Notes: generated from the letters alone by a model not told the origin. A stretch of 64,000 nucleotides of DNA from Paguma larvata (GCA_030068075.1 CM057837.1:22661691-22725690), one strand, 5' to 3'; counted from the first letter of the stretch, positions 43,260 through 54,147 are shown. A program made the numbers and translations.

Positions 43260-43560
43260 CCCGTTCTTTGCTCAGCGAACTCCTATTCTCCCTACAGAAT
43301 CTTGTCTTTCATGTCCCATCTCCCAGGACACCTTCCCGCCCCGAACCCTCAGAATGAATTCAGAAGGTCCCATGATGGTCCCACTGTTGCCATTTTTTAT
43401 TAGGGTCGCAGGCGCGTGTTTGCTCATGTGCCTCGCACACGGGGCTGGGAGCTCCACAAGGGCGGGAATGGCCAGGGCATGCTTGTCAGTGTGTCCTCGC
43501 GCCCGGCCCATGGCCATACTGGCTACTGACCATCCCAATGCCACGTCACTGTGCCAAAGC
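43260..43560 (+). mobile_element. L2 3' region, sense
   Basis: 'CCCATCTCCCAGGACACCTT', 'GGGAGCTCCACAAGGGCGGG' and 'AATGGCCAGGGCATGCTTG' match L2 3' landmarks. With 42520-42830 it may be one broken L2. Confidence 0.6.
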
Positions 43561-44414
43561 ACTTCCTGGGATGCCTCGAGTCTCCACAGAGAACCTCCCT
43601 TTGCTCCCTTGTCACACACCTGGGCCAATTTTTATTTTATGCTTTGAGATCTTCAGTGCAACATGTTTCTTGATAAGCTGAAGGAACGTCCCTCCATTCA
43701 AAGTTGTATCAGTTACAGCATCAATGAGAAGCGTGTGCGGGCCAGGCAAATCCTGGCCGCCTTCTCTGTGGCTGACTTAGGGATACAAAAGGGCCTGGCC
43801 GACTACACCGTGCTCTTCTTGGGGATGCCTTCCTGGGCTCAGGCTGGCCATCCAGCGGGCAAATGCCTCTGGCCTGCCAGGCAGGTCTGGCTGCTCCTTG
43901 GCCGCGCAGGTGTAGGGAGCAAGCCTGCCAGTGCCACGGTTTAGACACGAGGTGGGGGTGCGATAGACTGTCGCGGTTCCCAAGCAGCTGTTACACTCGG
44001 TCGTGCACGTCTCTCCTCCCGTGCGAGTCAGTGATCCGGTTAGCAGGATGGCGACTTGAGGAGCGTACAGGGAGCACGGCGCCGCCCCTGCCTGTGTCCA
44101 CAGGTGGGGCTGGGATGAGCCCTTTCTGAGGGATGGTTGATGAGGCCGGCCAGCGGCTGCGGAGGGATCGGCCACTCAGAGATTTAGGGCCGAACTGAGG
44201 AAGCGTGTGGTGTTTCATTCAGTCTGTGGACACCGAGTGAACGCGGCTGAGTTCCCCAGGCAGGCACTGATGACAAAGAAGACAGGCCTCGGTGGAAGCT
44301 TGCAGGTCCTCACACGGCAGGGAGAGGTCCTGGGACGAGGAATGGGAGAGGCCACCTACTGGCTGTGTGATCTGGGGAAGCAATGTCTCCGAGGCTCGTT
44401 CATTCAATGACGAC
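43561..44414. other. unique GC-rich sequence with a MIR scrap
   Basis: At 44358-44400 'ACTGGCTGTGTGATCTGGGG' and 'AAGCAATGTC' form a short sense MIR fragment. No gene recognised. Confidence 0.4.
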
Positions 44415-44788
44415 TGTCTTAGTCAGGATGGGCTGCTATTGGGAGGTCCCGAAGACTGGATGACAGACAGCAGACGTGTATTTCTCCCAGGGCTGGAGGT
44501 GGGGAAGACCAAGATCACGGTGCCGGCAGATTTGGGGTCTGGTGAGGGCCCACCTTCTGAATCGCAGACGGCCACCTTCTCGCTGTGTGTTATCACATGG
44601 TGGAGACAGAAAGAGCTCTGGTGTCTCTTTCTCTTCTTTTAAGGACACTAATCCCCTCATGGGGCTACCCTCCTGACCTCATCAAATTTAACTGCCTCCA
44701 AAGGCCCCACCTCCAAATACAATGACACTGGGGATTGGGGCTTCCGCATATGAATTTGGGGCAGCGCAAACATTTGGTCCGCCGCAAC
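44415..44788 (-). mobile_element. MaLR/ERVL-type solo LTR, antisense
   Basis: Starts 'TGTCTTAGTCAGGATGGGCT' and continues 'GGGCTGGAGGTGGGGAAGAC', 'CAAGATCACGGTGCCGGCAG', 'GGGGTCTGGTGAGGGCCCAC', 'CTAATCCCCTCATGGGGC' and 'GCATATGAATTTGGGG'. This is an old non-coding LTR in reverse orientation. Subfamily not assigned. Confidence 0.8.
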
Positions 44789-45197
44789 TGTTTGTCGCGT
44801 TCCCGCTCTGGGCCAGGCCCTGTGTCAGGCACTGTGGACACAACCTTCCCTGCAAACTAGGGATTTCCCCACCTGCCTTCATGGGATTGTTGTTACGTCG
44901 GTAAAACACGCCAAGGAATGGCTAGGGTACTTGGCCCTCAGTTCACGTGGGGCATCCTCTCCTGCTAACGCATGTCTCCCTTTGGGTGTTGGGTGGGTAG
45001 TGGCGGGAAAGGTAGGAAACACATCTAGTCAAAGCCTGGCATGCCAGAGAAAGATACACAGTAAGGGGTCATAGCAAATTCCCAACCGGGGAGCTCTTTC
45101 CGGTGCTAAGCGCAGACCAGGCAGGGCTGGGAATGACCAGAAGTGAAGGCAGAAAGTGCAGAGGCCAAGAATGCAAGGCCTCGTCTCCACCATGGTC
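44789..45197. other. unique sequence
   Basis: Nothing recognised. Confidence 0.4.
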
Positions 45198-45305
45198 CTG
45201 CCATGTGACTTTCGAGGTCTTGACCTGGTTCTGGCTTTTCCCCTCTTTCGGAGGGACATAAATAGCATTTGCCTTACTTAGCCCTCACAGTAGTAAGAGA
45301 AAGCT
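45198..45305 (+). mobile_element. MIR-family fragment, sense
   Basis: 'GCCATGTGACTTTCGAGG' and 'GGACATAAATAGCATTTGCC' resemble the sense MIR middle, decayed. Confidence 0.4.
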
Positions 45306-45604
45306 TAAGTTACGGATCTTAATGTGGTCGTAGCAAGCCGAGGTGAGCTGGGGGGTGGGATGTCCTTGGCCGCTGCAGAGAAGGGCAGGGAACTCAGCAG
45401 CGGGCCCCACGAGACATGGGAGGGGCCGTGCATGGTGTCTGCCACACTGAGGACCCCACACGTGATGGCCCTGCGGTCAGCATATGCTCTTTACTGTAGT
45501 GATGCCTGCGTACCCAGAGAGGATTGGGTCAGCAGCTTCCATGCTCAGAAAAATTCAGAAAGCCGCCTACGAGGTCAAAACAGGGATCACGAAATCCTTG
45601 TGCT
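45306..45604. other. unique sequence
   Basis: Nothing recognised. Confidence 0.4.
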
Positions 45605-46445
45605 GAAGTTCGTTCGTTCGACAGAAGTTTCCAATGGCTTACCGTGTGATTGATGCTAAGCATTACAGGCAAACATGCCTTGAGGAGTTAATATTTTAGA
45701 GAGAAAGAGGAACCCCTAAATTTGAGATGTACTGAGAACGAACCCAAGAGGTGCCTGGGTGGCTCAGTGGGCTACGCGTCCGACTTCAGCTCAGGCCATG
45801 CTCTTTTGGTTCGTGGGTTCAAGTCCCGAATCAGGCTCTGTGCTGACAGCTCGGAGCCTGGAGCCTGCTCTGGATTCTGTGTCTCCCTCTCTCTCTGCCC
45901 CTCCACCACACATGCACTCTCTCTCTCTCTCAAAAATAAAATAAACATTAAAAAAAATTAAGAGAAAATAAAAGAATGAATCCAACAAGGGGCAGCAATA
46001 GGAAAAGGAGAGGATGGGTAGTCAGGAAAGGTCTCTTCAGGGAGGTGGCTTGTAAGCTTGGAACCAGAAGACATGGAAACAGCTATAAGCACAGGGAGGC
46101 AAAGGATGTCCCGGGCCCACCAGGTAGCCTGTGCAAAGGCCCTGGGCAGGAGAGACCAGTGATGTTTGAGGAACTTAAGGGTGCCCAATGTGGCCAAAGG
46201 GTACTTGAGCAAGAACGAGAGTAGTCAGGCATGAGGTTGGAGAGATGGTCCAGTCCCAGATCGCTATGGGCAGGGTGTTGGGCTTTATTCGTGGGCGTAA
46301 TAGGCACTCGAGGTTTTAAAACAGGAGAGGGACACGCTCGGCTCTATAAATCCAAATGGCCGCAGCGTGCTCTGAGTGGGGAAGAACCGAAGAAGGCAGG
46401 AGAGGGAAGGGGAGGCCAGGAGGAAGGGCCACGGACAGAAGCCAG
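45605..46445 (-). mobile_element. long L2 remnant, antisense, split by a SINE
   Basis: Left part: 'GTTCGTTCGTTCGACAGAAG' terminus, 'TTACCGTGTGATTGATGC' and 'GGCAAACATGCCTTGAGGAG'. Right of the SINE: 'TCAGGAAAGGTCTCTTCAGG', 'GCAAAGGCCCTGGGCAGGAG', 'TTGAGGAACTTAAGGGTGCC' and 'GGCTTTATTCGTGGGCG'. Together about 620 bp of L2. Confidence 0.85.
45751..45971 (+). mobile_element. SINEC_Fc, sense, inside an L2
   Basis: Head 'GTGCCTGGGTGGCTCAGTGG', body 'CTCAGCTCAGGCCATGCTC'-type text, CT tract and an AAAATAAAATAAACATT tail. Imperfect target duplication AGAACGAACCCAAGAG (45735-45750) and AGAATGAATCCAACAAG (45973-45989). Confidence 0.95.
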
Positions 46446-46919
46446 ACCATGGGGAGGAAGTTACCACATTTTATTAGTTGGGGCACCCTTCCGCCCTTTA
46501 CTCAGACATGAATTATTGTTGATTTATGCTCTATTTTAACATTATGGTTATCTTAACTGCCGGCCAGAGGACCAGGAGAAGAGTTCCGGGGTGAATCCCG
46601 GGGTGAAGTTTGCCAGATGAAGCTAAAGCCACAGGAAACAGTTTAGTAAAGTCACAGAAACCTGAAAAGCAGACCCATAGGACCAAAAGTGTCATTGTAA
46701 GAGGTCACTCTTGCAGGACCCAACAGCCCCCGCACCTCACCGAAATGTTCTAGAAGGCACCTTCCAATGACGGGAAGCAGCAGTGGCTCGACCTCGCACA
46801 CTACCATTCCAAAGGACTGGCACCAAGCCCAGCAGCTTGTCTTTTCCGGAAAATTCACTTCGGCGCTCGCTCAAGGGAGGCAAGTCGGAGGTGGCGGATG
46901 CTCACAGAAGCAGTTCACG
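46446..46919. other. unique sequence
   Basis: A repeat-free patch near 46505-46560 ('GAATTATTGTTGATTTATGC') is AT-rich. No gene. Confidence 0.4.
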
Positions 46920-47035
46920 GTCATGCGGCACTTCCATGCACGCGGCATATTCCACGAGCAGTAACTTACTTGATCCTCGCGAAGGAGGCACCGGTATGCA
47001 CCCATGCTACAGAGGAAGAAGCAGGGGCTTGCTTC
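46920..47035 (-). mobile_element. MIR fragment, antisense
   Basis: 'ACTTACTTGATCCTCGCGAA', 'GGAGGCACCGGTATGCACCC' and 'ATGCTACAGAGGAAGAAGC' are a decayed antisense MIR core. Confidence 0.55.
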
Positions 47036-47344
47036 CGGGAGGCCGCTTATCCAAGATGGCGGAGCAGCGGGGACAAGGCGGTCTGGCCCCAGGGGCCATT
47101 CTCTAGAGCTTAATGCTGTGCCGAACTGCTGGCCACACATTCACCTGAACCAAGCCCACGGATGCCGGCACCAAGGAGATCCCACTGCCCGTGGACCCTC
47201 TGCTAGGCTGAGGCATCCTTGCCCGGGGAGAGCCGCCCATCCATCGTCTGATACGGAGGCAAAGATGTCAGAGAAAAGCCACGCATCAGCAGCACTCAAG
47301 ACAAAAATGATCCCTCTTGTTGTTCCTCCCCGGGTAATGCGCAA
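47036..47344. other. unique sequence
   Basis: Nothing recognised. Confidence 0.4.
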
Positions 47345-47430
47345 TGGTTCATTTGTTTGTTCGGCAATAGCTAAGCACCTACTGTTTACAAAGTCCTGCC
47401 TTAGAGTGCTGGACGGTGGAGTCCTTTAAT
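47345..47430 (-). mobile_element. L2 3' end, antisense
   Basis: 'GGTTCATTTGTTTGTTCGGC', 'AATAGCTAAGCACCTACTG' and 'AGAGTGCTGGACGGTGG' match the reversed L2 terminus. Confidence 0.65.
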
Positions 47431-48359
47431 TCTGCATGGGCAAAGCACATGCAAAGCAAATTCTGGAGGGGCAGGCAGCCTGGACCAGGGACGAAGTTTT
47501 CAAATCCACCTGGGGTTTTCAGCCCTTTGGGAAAACAAAGCTAACAGAAGCTTTGCAGTTTACAAACATGAAGTATTTGGAGCTTGGGCTCTGAGACACA
47601 AAAGCAGGTGGAACACGCACTTCAGCTGAAACGCGTTTCCTTCCATGACTTGGCGTCTGACATATCTTGTTTCCTCCCAGTGCATCAGCTTGATTACCCC
47701 CAGTGTCAGGGAACTCTCTGCCTGCAAGGCAATCCCTTCCGTCTTAGTTATTCTTTGTGAACTCTTTCTTGTGTTGTGCCTTAAGCGGGTCCATTTCCCC
47801 ACACCCCCAGGAATCCTGTTAAATGAATGAACTTCTTTAGTGTCTTCAACCAGCCAGTTAAAGGTCAGAGGAGGGAGGGTCGTGGCTGAAGAGAAGCCTT
47901 CCACATCTCCCAGATTCAGATCCGGATATTTTAATAAGGATATAATTTGTGATGAAACACATGCCCCCCTCCCTATCCGCAAATGGTGACGGTGGCTTTC
48001 TTCACGCCAGCTTATAAAATGGAACAGGTCCCCTTGTTATGGTTTCCTGCATACTGTGCTCCTTTTGGGGAAAGGACACTTCCCAGTAAATAAATAACAA
48101 CAAATCACAAATAAAATAACACCAGAGTCCTCCCCGTGCTGGAGGTCCTCGTGAATTACCGGGACTGGCATGCACCACCTCCAGCTCCTCCCCAGAAGGG
48201 TCCGGGGAGGGGGTAGGGAAGCGAGCGCAGGGGCCCTCTGTGTCCTCTGAATCCCAAATTTGTGCCTCGAAGGGAAAGCTTTATTTCTCCTCTCCCAGAG
48301 AAGAGAATCAACTGAGAAAGAATGATAGTGGGCAGTGCAGGGAACGGAATGAATAAATA
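47431..48359. other. unique sequence
   Basis: Mixed composition. 48050-48125 is AT-rich with AAATAAATAACAACAAATC. No gene or confident repeat. Confidence 0.4.
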
Positions 48360-48900
48360 AGCTATGAGCTGCACTCAAACATTTATTTTACATGAAAGAA
48401 GGCTAATGGCATTCAATAGGATAGAGGAAATCAAAAAGTCATAGCCGGCAGCCACTCTTTTAAACCAGATTTTGAACACAACCCCCCCAAGGGCTGTTTC
48501 CACCCAATTTTCCAATAAATCACACACTGACTTTTAGAAGACACAGATATTTAATTCGTGCATTAGAAGCACAGGGCCGTGGCCGTGACCGAAGGCGGCT
48601 GCCCTGGCAGCCCACCCTCTTTTCGTAGTCCCTTAAACTACCCGGCAATAAAACGATGCGTTAATTGGGTAATTACATATCAGCCGGGCTGCAGGGTGAG
48701 GTGCTGATGGCTGACCTTTGGGGCTGAGATCAAAGTTTACGGGTTAAAGGACCTGCACGTTGGAAGCCCGCGGCTTCCTCTTCTGCTTCACGTAGTTAGA
48801 TTATAATTAATTATTTAACTGGAGGGATCGGGAGGTTTAAATACCCGAGTAAGAAGCCCGAGTACCTGAGAGTGTTAATTACCTCCTGCCTGGCCTGGCG
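48360..48900. promoter_or_regulatory. candidate conserved enhancer, palindromic TAAT sites
   Basis: 540 bp free of repeats. Homeodomain-type sites include GTAATTAC (48669-48676, a perfect palindrome), ATAATTAATTAT (48803-48814, perfect 12-bp palindrome) and GTTAATTACC near 48874. 'CTTTGGGGCTGAGATCAAAG' adds two TCF-like strings, and an ATTTAATTCGTGC site is at 48549. Not tested for conservation or activity. Confidence 0.45.
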
Positions 48901-49176
48901 AGCCTCCAGCGTGCGTCTGAGGGCAGGCGGCAAGGAATCGGCGCCACGGGGGTGGGTCCTGGGGGCCGCTCACAGGCACAGGAAGGGCCAGGGTCACCCC
49001 CGAGTGGGGGCGTTGCAACCCCCACCCCCGCATACACACGCCCTTCATTTATCTGCTCGTTCACCAACGGTTGCGGCTCTTGTGCGCTCTGGACACACAG
49101 ACGCAGACCTGGTCAGGGGCTGGTCCGGCAGAAGAGGGAGAGGGCATCCCAGCCTCGTCCAGCCTCCCAGCCGAGC
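48901..49176. other. GC-rich unique sequence
   Basis: Nothing recognised. Confidence 0.4.
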
Positions 49177-49268
49177 GAGCAGGGGACAGAGGACCCCGCT
49201 TCTCCACATTTCCCAGCTCCTAGAGCAGGGGACAGAGGACCCCGCTTCTCCACATTTCCCAGCTCCTA
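49177..49268. repeat. perfect 46-bp tandem duplication
   Basis: A 46-bp unit beginning GAGCAGGGGACAGAGGACCC and ending CCCAGCTCCTA occurs twice without any difference (49177-49222 and 49223-49268). It is not part of a transposon I recognise. Confidence 0.95.
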
Positions 49269-50034
49269 AAACGTGCCTCTAAGGGGAAGCGTCTAGCGTC
49301 CCCTCTCCCCAAGGAAGGATACTGTCGGAGCGGGGAACGTGCATGGTCCTTACAGAGAGTCACCGCCCCAGTGGGGGAATCGGGGGCTTCCTAACGGAGT
49401 GAGGACAGGAGGAGGCAGGGTCCAGCACGGAGGGGAGTCAAGCTCGTTCCCCGCAGCAGGAGTGAAAGGGAGGAGGCCAGGTATTGGCGTGAAAGGGGAG
49501 GGTGTGGCAAGAGACCCCATTCCCGGGATTTATCTCGTGCCAGGAGGGGGGGCCCTGGAGAGTGTCACCTGAGTGCATGTACTGGCTGGGGTGGGTGAGT
49601 TACCGGGTCAGCTTTGCAAGGTCTCAGCAGCCAGATCCAAATCGAAGCAGAGGCCCCGGCCAGCCAGGAGGAAGGATGCAGAGGACCCGAGCACCCCCCA
49701 TGCACGTCCCCTGCATTGGAAACAGCCACCTTTTTCCCTCTGTGGCTCAGAATGACTGCAGGTGTGGCGGCAGGTGGGGGTGGGGGCGAGCCCAGGCATC
49801 AGATGGTTTGGAGCCTCGCTGCTGGAGCCCCTGCAAAGACGGGCCCATCGTCCCTGGGGCTCCTCGTGGCAGCAGAAGAACAGGGTCTCCCGGGGAAACT
49901 GTCGGGAGCCGCGGGCACGTCTCCGGGTGCTGGAAAGCCCGCCTCTTCCGCCCTCTCTGGGCTCTAATGATGCTGGCAGCGCCAGAGCATCGGCCGGGAG
50001 AACCCGGATCCAGGAATGGCACACTCATGTCACC
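49269..50034. other. GC-rich unique sequence
   Basis: Overlapping frames are open in several registers, as is common in such GC-rich DNA. No domain recognised. Confidence 0.4.
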
Positions 50035-50140
50035 AAGCACGTCTGTGCCTGTCTCCTCCCATACAGTGAGCCCCTTGAGGGTCTCCCTCACCTTGTACCC
50101 TCAGCCCTCAACACAAGACCCAGAGTAGGCAGGGGGAAGG
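50035..50140 (+). mobile_element. L2 3' end fragment, sense
   Basis: 'ACGTCTGTGCCTGTCTCCTC', 'CAGTGAGCCCCTTGAGGGTC' and 'CTTGTACCCTCAGCCCTC' then 'GACCCAGAGTAGGC' follow the L2 3' end. Confidence 0.6.
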
Positions 50141-50559
50141 GGGTGAGGTGCTGATGTGAGTAGTTTTTCCCTAATTGGCACTCCTGTCCCCAGCCTGCCA
50201 CCCCTAGCCATGGCTTCTTTGGGTGGGAAGTGAAGGCTTTGTCCCCATCAGCTATAGGGGCAGCCCTGGGTCTTAGAAAAATGGTCTCCTGGGCCCATCT
50301 GAGCCAGGACAAGAGGAGCCAGCCCATTGGGGCACCCACAGAGGCCGGGAGGGTGTTGATCGCCACGCCTTCCCCTGTGGGCACGGCCACCGCTGTGCCT
50401 GTGCGACAAAGCAGCAGCCATCCATAAACAGGAAGCTGTGCTCCCACTCTGTAGGCAGCTGGAAATGCTACTCTGAGTTTGCAGCACAATAAAAGAGACA
50501 GTGGAGAGGGTTTTGTTCCCCCCAACCTCTCAGGGTAGGGTGTTTGCCCTGCGCACAAG
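50141..50559. other. unique sequence
   Basis: Nothing recognised. Confidence 0.4.
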
Positions 50560-50830
50560 CGTGGGGCTTAGCAAATCCACAAACTCCAGAAGCCCATTGT
50601 GTCCCAGCTGACTCAGACAGGTTTGCATGTCCCTGCTTCCCCAAAACAATAGCTCAAGTAGTCATCAGATGGCGAGGAACCAAAGCCACTGTCATTAACT
50701 CCAAGAGGTGCTATTAATTAAAGTACTCCTCACTCATTGTGTAGAGAGAGCTACTATTTCCATTTGAAGCCAGCTAGTTGGATAACTGCTTCCATTAACG
50801 CAAAAACTCACTCCGAGATGCATTTGACAC
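50560..50830. promoter_or_regulatory. candidate conserved non-coding block
   Basis: Repeat-free. Contains 'GTGCTATTAATTAAAGTAC' near 50708-50726 and several TGACTCAG/CATTAAC-type strings. AT-rich compared with both flanks. Confidence 0.4.
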
Positions 50831-51058
50831 GCGAGCGCTCTGGGGTTTGAGGCCGGCTGCTCTCGCCGCCCAAGCGCACACACCAGATTTTCAGAGCCCG
50901 CAGCTCCCAGCCTCTATCTGCCCACAGGCCTACGAGGAAACAAGCACACCCTCCCGAATTAAGCTCCACTTGCCATCGTGGCATTGCCAAAGTCAGCAAA
51001 GACTTGCCGGAGGCTGGAAAACCGGCAGGGGCGTCGGAATCCACCATTCAGAAGTCAT
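50831..51058. other. unique sequence
   Basis: Nothing recognised. Confidence 0.4.
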
Positions 51059-51210
51059 GGTCATTCATTCATTTGCTCCTTCATGGCACATGGGGTTTGG
51101 GCACCCACAATGGGGCTGGACACTATAACAGGCACTGGAATAGCAATCGGCCTGACTCAGTGCCTGTCCTGGGCTTTCAGGGAATCCAGAGTAGGGACAG
51201 AAATTAAAGC
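51059..51210 (-). mobile_element. L2 3' end, antisense
   Basis: 'GGTCATTCATTCATTTGCTC', 'GGGCTGGACACTATAACAGG' and 'CAGTGCCTGTCCTGGGC' resemble the reversed L2 terminus. Confidence 0.6.
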
Positions 51211-51808
51211 AATGACAGCACAAACGGCAGCATGCTCCGAGTGCCCACTCGGCAGGGCCCTGCCCGCTTTTTGAGATGTCATGGGCACAGACATCTCCAT
51301 GCAGAGCCCCTAGAGGTCAGCAGGCATCAAACACAGTCTCTGGAGCCGTCCACATGCCGGAAGCCTTTGGATGGAGTGAGATAGTCCAAAACCCGTTGCA
51401 ATCAGATAAATTAAACTTGAGCACTATAATCCAACACGAAGACATGTTAGCTTGTGCTATAAAACTGGGGACATTTTAAGGATCAGAAAGGCCGTGTCTG
51501 GCTGCTCTCTGTGCCGGTGATACTTCAACTTGCTCATCCACAGGCTCTTCCCTGACGGTCTGCTGTGAGGTGCTCTAATTCTGAAAGCACTCAGTCCCTC
51601 AGAGCGAGAGGAAGTGCAGACTAGGGTTTGCTAACTCACCTCAGGGCTGAACCCTCCCGAGGCTGGATGAAGGCTGCAGACCCTGTGGACAGCAGGGGGG
51701 AAACCTCTTCTCTCCACATGAACCTGCCACACACTGACCCATTCCACCGTGTGAGCTGGAGTCAGGCACTTTGAACCTGAGTCCTGAGTTTGCAGAATGA
51801 GAGGTAAA
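51211..51808. other. unique sequence
   Basis: Nothing recognised; AT-richer at 51390-51480. Confidence 0.4.
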
Positions 51809-52165
51809 TGGAAGGAAGGAAGGAAGGAAGGAAAGAAGGACAGAAGGACAAAAGGAAAGAAGGGAGGAAGGAAGGAAGAAAGGAAAGAAGGAGCAAAGGA
51901 AGGGAGGAAGGGAGGAAGGAAGGAAGGAGCGAAGGAAAGGAAGGGAGGAAGGAAGGAAGGAATGAGCGAAGGAAGGAAGGGAGGGTGGGAGGGGTGGAGG
52001 AAGGAGTGAAGGAAGGAAGGAAAGAAGGACAGAAGGACAGAAGGAAGAAGGGAGGAAGGAAGGAAGGAGCGAGTGAAGGAAGGAAGGAAGGAAGAAGGAA
52101 GGAAGGAGTGAAGGAAGGGAGGAAGGGAGGAAGGAAGGAAGGAGAGAAGGAAGGGAGGGTGGGGA
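51809..52165 (+). repeat. (GGAA)n array with higher-order duplication
   Basis: About 355 bp of GGAA/AAGG tetramers with AGGACAGAAGGACA, GGAGCGAA and GGGTGGG variants. GAAAGAAGGACAGAAGGACA occurs at 51831 and 52020 (189 bp apart). The GGGAGGGTGGG variant recurs 174 bp apart, so a roughly 180-bp block was duplicated. Confidence 0.95.
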
Positions 52166-52179
52166 AAGGTCCAAGTCCA

Positions 52180-52260
52180 TTTTGTCCAGAGACTAATTCA
52201 CTGCTTGACACATAGTAGGTACTCAATAAATACCTTCTAGAGGAGAAATAGGTGGACTGA
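52180..52260 (+). mobile_element. L2 3' end fragment, sense
   Basis: 'CTGCTTGACACATAGTAGGT' followed by 'ACTCAATAAATACCTTCT' is the L2/MIR 3' terminus. Confidence 0.7.
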
Positions 52261-52289
52261 ATAGATATGACCAAGGTTAATCTAAACCT

Positions 52290-52900
52290 GCTATAAAAAT
52301 CCTTTTCAATACAGTATAAACGGCAAAATCATTGAAGCACTGGTATTATTCCATGAGAACAAATGATTGCTGATGAAAAGCCATGCAGGTGATAAAGGAA
52401 CTTCAGAAGCAAAAGCTGCCAGCTTTGGGTTCAGAAGCAGCTGTGTCCTTAATTACGCTGCCTGATTTATACTCTATTAAATCTGTATATAAGTAACCCA
52501 TTTCTCTGAAAGCATTTAAACCTCTTATATTCCACCAAACACAGTGCTTTTATTTGAAATAAATGTATCCAGCTCTTTGGGGAACATATGGTATATTTCT
52601 CTCTTATTAATAATTCAGTTCAAATGAGCAAAAATTAGTTGGTGCAGTTACGGCTGATTTTGTCCTGAAAAGATCCGCATTAATTTTAGACGTTTTGTAA
52701 ATTGGGCTATTAAATAAAAGCATTATATGTGAATTACCCTTTAAATTTTAAGCAACTTGGTAGTTTAATGGTATTTTCTAGTCAGATTCATTATCCATCT
52801 TTAAAAAATTACAGTCATTACGGTAAGACAAATTTTTGAAACCTGCTTCTTCTATCCAATTACACAGTGTACTAATAAGTAAACTAGAAAACTTTTATGT
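52290..52900. promoter_or_regulatory. large AT-rich candidate conserved block
   Basis: About 600 bp without repeats, strongly AT-rich. It has homeodomain-type cores CTTAATTACG (52448-52457), TTATTAATAATT (52604-52615), GCATTAATTTTAG (52678-52690) and GTGAATTACCC near 52730. Flanked by an L2 end and GC-rich DNA. One of the two best enhancer candidates here. Confidence 0.5.
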
Positions 52901-52961
52901 TCTCATTTCGGGGCTCAGGCCTGCTTTCTCCGTCTTCTGATGCATCTGTCTTCTGAGACAC

Positions 52962-52977
52962 TCCCTAGAGGGCGGCG
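52962..52977 (+). promoter_or_regulatory. CTCF-like motif
   Basis: TCCCTAGAGGGCGGCG matches the CTCF core CCASYAGRKGGCRS at all but two positions. It sits right after the AT-rich block. Confidence 0.4.
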
Positions 52978-53477
52978 TGGTCCTGACCGAGAGGCCCTGA
53001 TCAGGGCCGGACACCGAGGGAGCTGAGAAGTTGCCAGACTGGGGGCTCTCAGGATGCTCCTGAGTTCGTCTTTATGATGGCCAGCCGCCTGCTGATGGGG
53101 TCCCCTCTCTGAACAGTGATAATTCCTCACTGAGAGCACAGAGCTCTGGGCCTGCAAAAAGAAGTCAGCAAGGCCCCAGCAGGGCACTTTCAGCCAGGAA
53201 GACCAAGGGGTCCCTAAACGGAAGGGGGGATATTAGTTAATGGGAGGGGAGTGTGCCCTTGAGCAGCTCTGCAGCCCCGCCTGGCAGAGTCCCGCAAAGC
53301 CAGCCCCGCTTGGTGGTCCCTCCCCAGCTGCCTGGGAGAGGCAGAGCATGTGTGTTGCAGGCCAGGCTCCCAGTGGGTTCCCTGAGGTTTCTCTCCTGGT
53401 TCAGTCCCAGGCCAAGAGCCTGGGAGAAATGGCGGGGCTCTGGGGTAGTCTACTGTCTCAGCTCCGAGGCTGGTCAG
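52978..53477. other. GC-rich unique sequence
   Basis: Nothing recognised. Confidence 0.4.
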
Positions 53478-53588
53478 CGTGATCTTGGACAAGCTTAGCT
53501 CTGGGACTTAGCTGAGGCTTAGTTAAAGAAGAATGAATGAGACTCTGCCCAGGAAGCGTCCAGCACACTGACTGGCACGTGATAGACG
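53478..53588 (+). mobile_element. MIR, sense, decayed
   Basis: 'CGTGATCTTGGACAAGCTTA', 'GAAGAATGAATGAGACTCTG' and 'CACACTGACTGGCACGTGAT' follow the sense MIR order. Confidence 0.55.
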
Positions 53589-54147
53589 ACGGTCGGGGGG
53601 CGGGTGGTGGCGGGCTGCCGGCTCCCTTCCTTCCCCGCCGCCACACGTGCCATGTAGCAGAGTCCTGGCATCGAGTTTCCCCTTTCCCTGATCTGGCTGA
53701 CTGTTGGAGCACAGTGCCTGTTTGGGACAGCTGTGCCTCCGGTCTGCCGTGCTCACACCGACTCCCCCACCACCTCCGCCGCAGGACGGGAGCTCCAAGA
53801 TGGGGATCCATTCTCATCCTGTGTCTCAATCCCCAATTCCTTCCTGCATTAGGCTCCACATTTCCCCAGTGGCTGGCTAGATACTGAGATAAGCAGGAAG
53901 GCCGCCATGTTCCTGGAGAGCCAGAGCCTGGATGGGGTCACACGTGAGCAGGCAGCCCGGCCTTCAGCTGCTGGTTCTCCATCCTGTGGGTTAGGTCTGC
54001 TCTTGCTGAGTGATCCAAGTGGCACTTCCTGAGGCCAGAACGATGAAAGAGACACCTTCAGAGCAGGAGCTGGAGCCCAGGGTCAAGGGGGACCCGCTTC
54101 TGGGAAGGAGAAAATCACCAAGACCAAGGAGGGCAGCATAGGGAGGG
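53589..54147. other. unique sequence with a possible L2 scrap
   Basis: 'GGACGGGAGCTCCAAGATGG' at about 53783 resembles the L2 'TGTAAGCTCCATGAGGGCAGG' box. Otherwise unrecognised. Confidence 0.35.

Noticed and set aside
49502..50128. Several overlapping frames over 110 codons on both strands.
   Set aside because: Openness in many registers at once reflects GC content. The right edge is an L2 fragment.
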